Both the position numbers and the translations under genes were made by a program. A DNA stretch of 64,000 nt from Perkinsus olseni (lineage: Eukaryota > Perkinsozoa > Perkinsida > Perkinsidae): the NCBI GenBank assembly GCA_013115135.1, contig JABANP010000144.1:1-64000 (forward strand), read 5' to 3'. Each line of letters starts with the position of its first letter. Position 1 is the first letter of the stretch. This document shows, piece by piece, positions 35,770 to 48,773 of this stretch. The notes beneath the pieces are model-generated. The model had not been told where the DNA came from and made no database searches. It saw nothing but the letters and a program-made list of their open reading frames with translations.

Positions 35770-36794
35770 CTATGCGCACATCTCCAAACACTGGTCCAAG
35801 GCACGGCAAACACGATTATCAGCGACGAAGATATCGGAGGCATCCGCGAGGGAATGGATGTCGCACTGAGCTACCAGGTCGCCAGATAAACGAAGGACCT
35901 CGACCAGAGCGTCAGCGAGCTTGTTGGCCTTAGCAGAGAGAGGCTCAGCAGCGAGCAATCCTTCGAGAAGAGAGGGGCAACTTCCTCATCGATCAACAGC
36001 TTAATGGTAACCTCATTAGACTCGCACTGACCGAGAAGCCTACATGCCGCGATAACCACGCAAGTAGCCTCGTCAGCGAGCACCTTGCTCATAAGACCCT
36101 TTCTAGTGAGAACAGCCTGGGCACCCACATCGCCACAATCACATAAGACGGAGAGAGCTTCGCACTTGACTGACTCGTTGGTGTCCTCAACCATATCGAC
36201 CTCGAAGCTCAACTCCTCCACGGTGGGCATGTCCACACCTTCCATGTCAAGCGGCGGCATGTTGTCCAGCAACTCGGCACTGGTTGAAGGAGTTGCTTCG
36301 CCCATCAGATGAGCTCTGCACCTCTCAAATACGTCAAGGAAGACATCACGGCTCCCTTGGTCACAACGGAAACAAAACCTCATCTGCTCTTCAGAGAGGA
36401 AGAACATAAGTACACAGACCGACGCCATCTGTCCCCAAGCATCATAAACGTCCATAGCAAGCTTAAACTTCTCCTGCTTAACCGTGATATCACAGTCTTC
36501 CATGACATCCTCTAAGAATTCCACCACCGAGTTGGCAGTGAGCTCGTGGTCTTGTGTGTAGACATCAACACTCGTGACAGGATAAATATACATGGGGTCA
36601 GCCGGGCACCTTGGAGGCAGACCCTCGAAGCGACCAGAGCGGCAAATCTTCGATATGGGCTTGGCGGTGCCGAAGTTAGGCAAGCCACTCATGTCAATAG
36701 CAGAATAATCCAGGGCAACTCCCCTGGTGACCTCCTCGGGGGTGTCGAATGCGTTGTCGTCGTCTACAACATTCTGCAGTTGTTTCCTATCCAT
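35770..36794 (-). CDS. unknown acidic protein, possible armadillo-like fold
   Basis: ATG at 36794 opens a 307-codon uninterrupted frame, starting MDRKQLQNVVDDDNAFDTPE. It has an acidic centre (PPLDMEGVDMPTVEEL) and a helical second half, CEALSVLCDCGDVGAQAVL and CVVIAACRLLGQCESNEVT, whose Cys/Leu-rich helices recall armadillo repeats. After DEEVAPLF the frame must change near 35960. The next frame then continues LLAAEPLSAKANKLADALVE to ENRV-type helices, ending CRALDQCLEMCA with TAG at 35770. That tail extends the same helical pattern, so I include it. No family is identified and no intron is needed. This is the only conserved-looking frame here whose shift is not of the one-base-skip type. 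Confidence 0.6.
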
Positions 36795-37348
36795 TCAAGT
36801 AGTAACAAGTAAGATGAGAAGATAATCACTCTGACAAGATTGGGACAGATTATGCATGACGCTCCATAATATCGCATTCCCAAGACGCTCCACTGCCAGG
36901 GGACACAGGGTGGAGAAGCCGACACAAGCTAAGCGAGTGATGACAAAGTCGGAGAGGCGCTCGCTCTGAGTGTCTGAGGCGCACCCTCAAAAGTGGGTAA
37001 AGCCCTTATGCGTCGCATAACGTACCGAATGCTAGCTGTGTAAAGCTGCGGCGGATCTCTCGCACGCGTGCGGGACCGGACACAGGCGGGCGAGATGATG
37101 TTGAGCAGCAGCCGTAACACAACAGAGACCTTGCCTCTCGAAGAAAGATAGTGAAGTAGGTATAGCTATGATGATGGAGGTGGTGGCGGTGGTGATGGTT
37201 GTGCAATGTGTATCAGACAACTGCGCAATGCAGTAATAATAACAACAATAGCCACAGCAGCAGCATCCAAGGAACGGGTAGCCTCGGCGACGGGCGCCAG
37301 TACAAGCGGTGTCACCGACAGTGCTACGTGTGAAGTGTAGTAAGACGT
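36795..37348. other. intergenic region with GGTGAT-type microsatellite
   Basis: Promoter side of the acidic-protein gene. Near 37168-37201 the plus strand holds an imperfect ATG/GTG triplet repeat. No gene is seen. Confidence 0.45.
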
Positions 37349-39961
37349 TTATCGAACACGCATGTCCGTTGCTCTCTTCGGGATGAGAGCCTCGATATCC
37401 TCATCATCATCGCTGCTGCTACTTGCCCATTCGTCATCATCATCCTCAGTAGCCTGAGAGCAAAGCCACAAGTATGCATGAGCTCCAACCCTGCGTACGG
37501 TGTCCCAGCTCACATCCTTAGTAGCTTCACCCCTCATCAGGAGTGTTGAGCCAGTCACGGAGAACTTGAGTTTGGAACACTATCTTAGTGCGGTCGGCTG
37601 TGTCCGCCTCGGGACCCGAGTACCTACAGTGTAACGACGTCTCGTCACGGCAGGGAGATCGTTGAACCTACTCGTCGCTCCAGAAGGTTATGAGCTCAGC
37701 AGTGACAGCATCGATATCATACAGCGAGTACCAAACCGCCTCAATGAGAGTGCAGTCCTTGGCCAGCCGAGGACACTTAAGCGCCTCCACGGTCTTCTGG
37801 GAGGAGGTGAGGAATTGGAAACAGTACCTAAGGCAAGAATGCAAACAGAGAGGGGACAATGCTGAACAGCTCTACCCCTGAGTCTGACGGTTCGAGTCGA
37901 TGAGGGCGTTGATGACGGGAGCATGGCGATGGAAGAGCTCCAAGCACTCGTCCAAGGAAGTTAACGTTGATGCTCTGAAAAGTAACGAGTAAACACCCGA
38001 CCCGTCCACAATGCCGCCTACTTAGTGACCAAAGCCTTGATGATGCTATCCAGTAAGTAGGAGCTCTGCATCTCCGCTACGCCGAGGTTCTTAGGCATCT
38101 TCGCGGCGAGATGCTCGTTCTTCTTAGACGCATCATCCACATGCTTTTGATAAGCCCCGAGGAACTTATTGATCTTAGCAGTATCGAAGGCCGGCTCCTG
38201 AAGACGTAGTAAGCTCAAAACTACAGAGCCTCCACCATCAGCAGAACTCACCGTTTTCTTCTCTTCCTCGTCTTCCTCATCAGCCCACTCATCCGTGGTG
38301 GTGGCCATAGCCTTCAGCTCCTCTGTCGTCTTCTTAACCGCCTCCTTCTCCTCAACGGCGGCCTCGCGACGGGCAGCAGCCGACTCAGGTCGACTGGCGG
38401 GCTGCTCTTCCCTATCCGCGCCTCTCCTCCACGGAGCGAAGCTCCTAGTAGGCTCCTCTCGTCTGAGGGGCTCATCAGACCTCCTCGAAGGTTCGTCACG
38501 CCTCAACGCTTCAGCTCGCCACGAACTGGTCTCGCGGCGGGGAAGCTCGTCCCGCCTGAAGCTGTCGCCGCGTCGCATGGGCTCGTCATTACGGCGACTG
38601 CCGAAACGCGTCGTCGCGACGAATGCGGTCATCCCGAAGAGCATCGGCGCGAGCTGAACAACACCGAGGGATGAGCCGTTCTCCAAGCTACACTCTACTA
38701 CATGAGGACGTCCATGGTCTGCTCCTAGGCTCCTCAGTCGCACTCGAACCGGCAGGGCGGTTGCGATTCGCAAGGTCGGTCCTAGGAGAATACGGCGAGT
38801 CCCAAAGCGATCTCCATCCAGCCGAAGCAACATACTTCCAATCCGCAGCGGGCGCTGTACCGGGGCGTCTCCATGGCTTGGGAGCATCCGAAGACCGGGG
38901 CTCCTCAGCCGTGCCAGGCCTGACCGAAAACGTTGACGGCCATGACTGGGCTCGTAAAGAGCCTACCTCCTCCACGGTGGAGCTGCTGACGACGAAGTAT
39001 GGGCAGGTGCAGCGCTTGCTCTCCAATTGTCGTCCGCTGGAAGAAGTAAAAAGTGCCAACTAGAAGTCGAATCCGTCAGCCTACTGTCCGCGCGATCAAG
39101 ATCGCGAGTCGAGTCCTCTCTGGAGATAGATCGAGGTTCACCCCGAGATGCAAAGCCACGTGAGCTGGGGCGATTGAAGGCGTCCTCGAGTCTTCTGCCC
39201 CTGTCAAGCGGGAGCGATGCATGAACAGACAGCGGGAGAAAAACTCACCTCTCATCGTCTTGGCTGTCACCCTCGCTGGATCTCTCACCTTGACGGCGGA
39301 GTCTCTCGGCCTCAGCGCGTTCACGCAGCTGCTGGCGGAAGGGAGTTAGACCACTGGCAGCGCAGAACAGTGAAACCATCCACTACCCCTCCTGTTCCCT
39401 CACCTATCGTCCGCTCTAGAAAGCCTGCTGGGACCGGCTCGGTCCAAATTGGGTCGGGGGCCAGCGCGCCAGTCGTCGTCCTGGAGAAAAGGGCACGGGC
39501 TGAACGTTGAACAAAGACAAGCTGCCCTCACCTCATCAGCTGGGTCAGGACGGCCGTCGAAGCCTTCCCGGCGGTCACCGAAGCCCTCGCGACGATCACC
39601 GAAACCCTCGCGACGGTCACCGAAGCCCTCGCGACGGTCACCGAAGCCCTCGCGACGATCACCAAAGCCTTCTCGGCGGTCGCCAAATCCCTCACGGCTC
39701 CCCGACGGGCGCAGCCTAGCAGATCCACGCCAGTTGTCATCTAGATCGCCACGACCCGCATCGGGGTCGCCGCGCTCTCGAGAACCTGAACCTCGAACCC
39801 AATGGGCCTCGATAAGGCACCGTGCGTAATGACCTCTCCCGCTCACCACTGCGTCCGTCATCACCTCCACGACGCCAAGTCCCCTCCGAGTCTCCTCGAC
39901 CGGGCTCATCGTCACGACGACGATGCACTGAAACGACCCATTCCGAGTTTCCATACGACAT
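37349..39961 (-). CDS. W2-domain, eIF4-like translation factor
   Basis: The start at 39961, MSYGNSEWVVSVHRRRDDE, leads into an Arg/Gly/Asp-rich region with DDNWRGS, an array of REGFGDR repeats, DDDWRAGPRPNLDR and then ADWKYV. Next come Arg/Glu-rich blocks (EPSRRSDEPLRREEPTRS, AAVEEKEAVKKTTEELK). These resemble eIF4B/eIF4H linkers. The C-terminal half is helical: INKFLGAYQKHVDDASKK, YLLDSIIKALV, LDECLELFHRHAPVINALI, FLTSSQKTVEALKCPRLAKD and IEAVWYSLYDIDAVTAELI. It ends IVFQTQVLRDWLNTPDEG, the aromatic/acidic close of a W2 (eIF5C/eIF4G-C) domain. The zero frame stops at TGA at a GGGG run (37530-37533). Skipping one base instead continues to an acidic tail, ATEDDDDEWASSSSDDDED, and TAA-side stop at 37349. 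A role in ribosome recruitment is inferred. Confidence 0.62.
39559..39694 (-). repeat. 21-nt tandem repeat, six units, in coding sequence
   Basis: Six head-to-tail copies of a 21-base unit encode REGFGDR on the minus strand. Central copies differ at one or two silent positions (GTCACC versus ATCACC) and the outer copies are more diverged, ending REGFDGR. The in-frame period and silent changes show purifying selection on a 7-residue aromatic/RG repeat, a type found in RNA-binding and phase-separating proteins. Confidence 0.88.
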
Positions 39962-41278
39962 GATCCGAGGCCCTACTCGGCTGACGCTCGAGTCCAATAC
40001 TCCTGGTTGGCAATAGATCTTCCTTGGGTTCCCCCTGGAAGTCGAAAAGCGACATCTTCGTCGCTTTGGGTTTCTGCGGCATGATTTATCTGATCACACG
40101 CGACCCATACCAGACAGCCGACCACCAGCCAACTCAACCGAACGACGGTTCCCTGTGCCAACCGATGTCTTCTCTACTATTCTACGTGTAACGACATCCA
40201 GTAGTACCTCTTTGCAGCTGTAGGCTTGTTACGGCGAACTGCTGCAGGGGCGGCTGAGGCGGCGGCGCAGTGTCGGAAACACCACAAAGATAACCACTGA
40301 AAACGACTCAGCTGTTCATTTCCATCGCTTCCACCAGCAGCAGCGTGAGATAGGTAGAGAGACATCGTCACCTGTGCAAAGTCTCAAATACGATCACGGC
40401 ACCAACGATGACACAAGTTCTGTCCCTCAAGGCTTGCCGGAGAAGCCCGAAGAGATTTTAGGGCGCGCGAGAATGCGTCGCCCCTTCATTAGCTATGTAC
40501 TTCATCGATCGACGTAGTGTCTACCATTTGACCGAATTGTAGCGACTATGATGAGCACCATAAATCACCTTATCTACTTTGCCTGAAGGCCCTGTGTAGA
40601 TGCATTTAACCCTCTTACTGAGTTCGACTAAACTGCATCGTCATCTCGCTTGCTTCAAGCGCGAACGATCCGATTCGTAGTGCTTACCTTACAGCGAGGA
40701 GAGCAATTGCGGGAAATCCCTTCTGGGAGCCCTCTGTGGCTTCGCTGATCTACTATTCTCGCTCACTCCCACCGCTTCGCAGCAGTCCTAATTTGCAGCG
40801 ATGTGGTTCTTTCTGACCACTTCGTGTTCACCAGGACTCAGACCGTAAGGTCGCTCTTCTCTCCTGGCTACTTCGTCAGTAGTGGATTGGGAATTTTCTG
40901 GTGCTCGACAAATCTTAGTCTGCGGCCCGTGGTTGCCGCCGAGATCTGTATCATTTGCTACCATGCTGATTGGTTGTGAATATAAACATCTCGGGACAAT
41001 GGTGATGCCCTAATACTCGGTCAGCTGGGTCCCTTCATTTCCGAGCTTCGCTTGCATCGTAGACCTAACCATCGTCATTGTGAGGAGAAGCGTCGTGATC
41101 CTGACATGTGAGTAGCAGCTCTTCATGCAGCTCTGCACAACTGTACTCGACGTAAAACGCTCGGGGTGGGTTAGAACCGTCCATCGGTGATGGGCGGCGT
41201 AGAACACTCCTACATGCTTCGACGAGTTGCGTAGACTTACCCGTCGTTCAAGTTTGAAAGCGAACGACCGAGAGTATA
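39962..41278. other. intergenic stretch
   Basis: No gene can be supported. The minus frames at 40177-40371 and 41010-41207 lack motif, splice context or signal peptide. It holds the promoter side of the W2-domain gene. Confidence 0.4.
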
Positions 41279-41536
41279 TTAGAATTGTCTGTCACACAGC
41301 TTTGCTTGCTTGAATGCGAAGACCTCGAAGAATCGATCAACCGGCGAGCGGACTTGCTGAGGGATCATCGCCATCGTATGAATATCAGCCACCTGTACCA
41401 GCGAAGCCCCATCTAGTGACAAACAGAGGAAGAAGAGCATCCGCTGAGCAATGGCTCTTTCTAGGTCAAGACGAGACCCTGCAAGCATCACTTGCGAGGC
41501 CTCTGCAAATACGGAAATGACTGCTGCTTTGCGCAC
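41279..41536 (-). CDS. possible exon, unknown helical protein
   Basis: The minus frame reads as a plausible helical segment, SRLDLERAIAQRMLFFLCLS then PVDRFFEVFAFKQAKLC, closed by TAA at 41279. It lacks an ATG at its 5' end, so it could only be a last exon. No upstream exon was identified. Unrecognised. Confidence 0.25.
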   Translation of the reverse strand: MRKAAVISVFAEASQVMLAGSRLDLERAIAQRMLFFLCLSLDGASLVQVADIHTMAMIPQQVRSPVDRFFEVFAFKQAKLCDRQF

Positions 41537-42299
41537 GGGCTGGACGATCTGTCACCGGAAATTCGACAGTGAGTTCACTGGGCCCCGTCGCCGCCGGGCT
41601 CGAGTCCCCGACTAGCTACTTTCACGAGAATCTGCTTGATTCTTTCCTTCAGATCTGCAACTGCGCTTCCATTGTCGCCCAACGAACTAGATATATCGCG
41701 AACTCACGGGTTGAGGTAGTCCCGAAGTCTGTAAGGATGTACTTCGCCACGCTGTCTTGCAGTTCTTACCATGCCTTCACGGCGGAAGCGCCGGGAGGAA
41801 AACGCCCCAGTGGAAGACTCTTCTCCATAGGAGTACGTTCTCTATCGCTGAACTCGCTCTATCGGCGATCGTTGTTGTCCTCGCAGGGCGCGTCGACGAC
41901 CGCATCTTCCTCTGGCCGCGCCTCATTAGAATTGGACCCGGCGATACTCGCTGCCGTGCCCAGGTTTACTCCACAGTAGGGGGTTTCCTACGCTCCGCTA
42001 CGCGTGCTCAGGAAGTTGTTCTTTGCATATCAACATGATGGCGCTGTTGTCATTTCCGAGTTTCAGACAAAAGGACGTGAGCCATCCAGTCACGATCTCA
42101 TCGAACGGGCGGTGCAAGGCGCAGCTATCGGCTCACGACGATCGGCGGCTCCCTGAAGTAACCTGCGCACTCTCGTTGGTTGTTGTCTCCAGCGCGTCAC
42201 AGCTTACGATTCCAGGTCGCCGACTGTACCCTCGCTGGCGTACCCGGTCGGCTGGAAAACCAGAGATATCCGACTCCCAGTGCTGCTGTCGAGCCGCGG

Positions 42300-42524
42300 A
42301 TGCCATCGACTGGAGACAGCCCGGCGGAACCTCCTACCCGAATCGTCGAGACTCTACTGGCTCTCATGGAAGGTGAAATCGCTGGACGTGTAGAGCACCT
42401 TCGATTCCCCTTGTCAGATTTTGGCCCGCTCGAGTCCATGTCAGCCGAAGAGCTGTCAGCTCTAGCCGCCACTGCTCTCCTGCGAGATCCACCGCTCCCG
42501 CCTGGGTGTCGAGAACCTCACTAG
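42300..42524 (+). CDS. small hypothetical protein
   Basis: ATG at 42300 starts a 74-residue frame, MPSTGDSPAEPPTRIVETLL. It has a helical core, LALMEGEIAGRVEHL, and an acidic/Ala-rich end, SAEELSALAATALL. The composition is protein-like. The frame also extends upstream without ATG, so it may be part of a spliced gene. No family recognised. Confidence 0.33.
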   Translation: MPSTGDSPAEPPTRIVETLLALMEGEIAGRVEHLRFPLSDFGPLESMSAEELSALAATALLRDPPLPPGCREPH

Positions 42525-43040
42525 CCGCGGTACTCGAGCATGTTCGCGCCTACGAAGGCGCCCCCGTTGCTTTTGCCTGTCTTCTTTGCCGCGAGCGATA
42601 CAAAATCCGAAGTCAGTAATCTGGAATATAGCGAAACGAAGCCCCTGAGACTATAAGGCCACCGTTCCGCTCTAGGTATCACCTTTTCACTTCTACTAGC
42701 CTAGTGCTACTCGACATCTTTTTTTACTGTGAGGGAGCGACCAAACGCGTGGCTATTCTACCGCCGAATCCGCCTAGATTGCCATTTTTGCGTCGGGAGC
42801 TGTACGCGTTCCCTGTTGAAATGAAGCGCGCTGCCTCGAAATATAGGGGAGCAGATGCGTCGTGTGGGAACTTGTGCCTTCATCCCATGAGGCTTTGTGT
42901 TTGCGAGTATACCTGCCTCGGTGACACATCCACGAGGCGATGCACTCCTAGTGGGACGATAGACGGACACCGTCAGGGGTAGTCCGACCAAGCTCAGCAG
43001 TTCGCTTATACTGTGCACCGACCCTCGCGATGAATCAGTC

Positions 43041-43355
43041 ATGGAGTCACTCCATTGGAGTGCGATAGAAACGCTCCAATTGGTTTCATGGGTCCATGTA
43101 TTGAGCCATGCCATCATTATAGACGATCGAGTGTCGCCACCGGAACTTCGTCGTTGCTCCTTAGCGGACCTCATCCGCTCCTCTCATTCATATCTCGGGC
43201 AAGCCTCTCCGTGTGTCAGATCAATTCAACTGTCATCTGTCAGCAAGTTTACTATGGCTGTGAGCTTCCCTGGATGCTCTTGTGGTTTTTCTAATCGGTT
43301 GAATCGCGAAATACGACCTCGGCGTTGCCACTGTAAGCCGCACCAGTGCAAATGA
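43041..43355 (+). CDS. small hypothetical protein with Cys-rich end
   Basis: A 104-residue plus frame from ATG at 43041 has an amphipathic start, MESLHWSAIETLQLVSWV. Its end is Cys/His-rich, FPGCSCGF to CHCKPHQCK, with six cysteines in the last 35 residues. It may be a small metal-binding or secreted protein, but the opposite strand also has an open frame. The call is weak. Confidence 0.28.
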   Translation: MESLHWSAIETLQLVSWVHVLSHAIIIDDRVSPPELRRCSLADLIRSSHSYLGQASPCVRSIQLSSVSKFTMAVSFPGCSCGFSNRLNREIRPRRCHCKPHQCK

Positions 43356-43477
43356 TACTGCTATGCACCAGTACTGATGATGGTTGGAAATAATCGGGCA
43401 ACCCAACTCCTATGAGTGAAACAAGGCAAAGTTGACAGAAAACGCGATATTATTTTTAGCTTGCTTTGAGACACTCT

Positions 43478-44398
43478 TCATCCGGGAAGGTCATTGTGGC
43501 GGTTGTTATATGGTGCTTCGCCGGAGATGGCCCGTATGCCAACGCCGGTCAGTAGCTGCGGAAACGTGAAGGCTTCCAAGATAGACAGAATGTCGCTTCT
43601 CGCGCTTACAGCGGCAGATATTGCGAGTGGCCCTGGAACATATAAACTGGACAAGATGTAGGTAAAACTGGTCAATGCCGCTGCCACGGCGTAGAGGCTC
43701 TGGTTGTTATGGAAGATTCTCACTGGCCGACCGGTGACGACGTCGCGAACAGCGCCTGAAGGAAACAGTCTGACGGACAGGGTATCAGGACCGTGGGGCA
43801 CCTCCGAAAGTGGCGGTCATGACTCCGGCGATGACACAATGCGGCAGAGTGACAAGCCGGACGCCACCCAAAGCTCTGATGGCGTTCATGCTGCCGATGA
43901 CAGCAAAGGCTGCAACGCCGATGTGATCTGTCCAGTCCAGAATAGTCGAGAAGACTTCGCGGCTCTCATCCGACTTGAGACGGCGGTACCTATCAGGCAC
44001 ATCAGATGGCACGGCGAAGAGACAAGCATTTCTCCTACTGGCTGTATGTCAGTACCGCTGCAAGAAGGGACATCCACAAATATTCATGTTCATCCAGCCA
44101 GAACGGCCGTTGGTGGCCCAGGATAACATCTCTGATGGTGCCACCGCCTGAGACCAATGCACTTAAAACGTGCAGTATGCTGGGTGCTTGACTTTACCTA
44201 TGGCAGTGATGGTGCCCACAGCAACGCAGCCGACCACGTCCATTCCAGCGGCTCCGGCCACTAGAGCACCCGAGCTAGCGAAGGAAACCGTGCCTGTTGT
44301 GTTACGGCGTCAATAGTCTTCCTGAGTCACTTGATCTCACCGGTGTAATCACAGAGCCTCAACAAGCCAGCGGTGGTTAACCCAGGGTATCGCGGCAT
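43478..44398 (-). CDS. UPF0126/YicG-type membrane protein, two domains
   Basis: Four or more exons encode two tandem copies of the UPF0126 (bacterial YicG/YadS, glycine-transporter Pfam) domain. Copy 1: CDYTGTVSFASSGALVAGA, GMDVVGCVAVGTITAIG, then GGGTIRDVILGHQRPFWL and EYLWMSLLAAVLTY. Copy 2: DWTDHIGVAAFAVIGSMNAI, CVIAGVMTATFGG, then AVRDVVTGRPVRIF and SLYAVAAALTSFTYIL. Each copy has the signature of a small membrane helix pair followed by GG..RD...G. Splice joins CDYTG/TVS and ATFGG/AVRD fit phase exactly. The start at 44398 (MPRYPGLTTAGLLRL) fits the domain edge, and an upstream in-frame ATG near 44490 could add a basic leader. Substrate is unknown. The internal duplication restores the two-domain length known from bacterial members. 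Confidence 0.78.
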
Positions 44399-44568
44399 GG
44401 TGTGTGGTCGGATGATCCGTCCGTTGGATGCATTCGAGCAGAAGAATCGACGCAGAGGGATGTGCGGATAAATGCGATTGAATCCCATTAAAACAGCGAA
44501 GAGAGGGGTTTCATTGTGAGGAAAGCAGTCGGAAGTCGACTTGCGCTGTTTTAACTCGAGGTAAACCA

Positions 44569-45569
44569 CTACGCATTCGCGATTATTTGCGCGCATAATC
44601 GTTTGTCCCTCTTAATCGCGATTTGGAGTTCTGTTTGAGCTTGGTTGCTCTCATCGACGTCTACTGGGATCAGTTGCTTTACCGCCACTTCCATCGCTTT
44701 AATGGGATGCGTATCGTCCTCGACTATACACCCGCCGCGGAGGCCCGACAGGCACCAGAAAACGCGTCTTCCCACTACGCCGGAGCGGACACATGAAAGC
44801 GGTCCGACTGTTAAACTGGGTAAGGGTATATCCAGAACGACGATATGCGCGATGGATGCTACTCTAGTTTTCCTGTGCTAGGTGATGTTGATGTCAAACT
44901 GCGAGAAGGAGTTGAGAAAACTCGAAGTAACTCTTCGGGACAGGTAGGCTAGCGACTGGGACCTGCGTTCGATGATGAACCCGCCTTCTTTTTCGGCAAG
45001 ATACTGTCTGAAATTCAGCAGGAAGAATCTCGGGACCTCCGACTCGCTAAGATTGTTACTTGCATGAAGATATCGGACGTGTATGATTTCGATGGCCGGG
45101 TAATAGGTGTTGGGAATGGGAACTCTGCAGCCTCCCGTTGCCGTGGTAGAGCGAGGGGTGCGCCTTCTGTCACCACGGTGAACTCGCTGGATTACTGAAT
45201 GAGGTCTATGGCCTTGATGATTCTCATGTAAATCGGATTAGGGCATAGGCTTCGTGATCATGCCACAGCCCGAATCTGATATGGGTATATCGGATACTCC
45301 GACATACGACAATGTGAATATCATTAGTATCAACTTCTTCACGATCTGCAGACCACGCTCCCTGTAGGCCCGGTCTCGGTCCAGCGAGTCGTGGCTGTTC
45401 CCTTTTCCATTCACTAGCGATCTCATCGAACCCGCTCCTCGGATATGCCTACCGGGCTGTCTTGTCACGAGGCGCTCGTCGTTCTCGGAGAGGGACCGTC
45501 CGTCTGGGACATAGCTACGAGTGCTTCTCCGTAACGGATCCCTTGTGACATACCCGAGGTTCGGATCCA
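44569..45569 (-). CDS. unknown protein with one hydrophobic segment
   Basis: Three minus-strand exons with good composition lie just upstream of the UPF0126-type gene. The first, from ATG at 45569, is MDPNLGYVTRDPLRRSTRS and a basic, Ser/Asp-rich N terminus followed by the hydrophobic stretch KKLILMIFTLSYVG. The second (44.88-45.10 kb) reads YYPAIEIIHVRYLHASNNL, ESEVPRFFLLNFRQYLAEK and TSSFLNSFSQFDINIT. The third (44569-44760) reads GCIVEDDTHPIKAMEVAVKQ, ending CAQIIANA. No family is recognised. It could be membrane-anchored by the hydrophobic segment. Exon joins were not proven. Confidence 0.42.
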
Positions 45570-46021
45570 TGACCACTGCTCAGCAGGGAGAGATGGGTGA
45601 TTTCGACACTTGTGGAGGTGCTTCGGAGTACCTCGAAGTTGTAATTCTCCGGGAGAATTTATCCCTTTCCCTTGTATACTGTCGCTCGTGTAGAAAGACA
45701 TGTATATTGACTCAATCAACTCGGGTTCTCCTAGTAATGTTCCGAGAGTTATGAACCGCCCAACCACAGCGATCAACGTTTTCTCGAATCACTCGCATCA
45801 CGCTGAACAACAGTTCAGAAGCTGCCAAGTGTCCGCGGGTTTCCTGCTCACTTTGGCGGCTCATCAAGGACGTTTTACCCATCTCCCTACGGTACTCCTT
45901 ACACCTGAATCATTGGTCTGATCATCGAGGGCAACTTATCACGCATCACAATCGACGACGTTCATGGTTCATAGGCATTGGTTTACATCACTTGCTTGTT
46001 ACGTTGAGTCCGTGTGCGCAG
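45570..46021. other. divergent promoter region, possible kinase first exon
   Basis: Lies between the 5' end of the unknown minus gene and the first clear kinase exon. Short plus frames starting at 45587 (MGDFDTCGGASEYLEV) and 45750 (MNRPTTAINVFSNHS) could be the kinase N terminus, but I cannot splice either in with confidence. Confidence 0.35.

Positions 46022-48773
<2,752 letters not shown>

Noticed and set aside
38018..38887. The whole 289-codon minus ORF as a single exon
   Set aside because: Only the part below about 38600 has natural composition. The upstream part competes with another minus frame and probably includes introns, so it was folded into the W2-domain gene.
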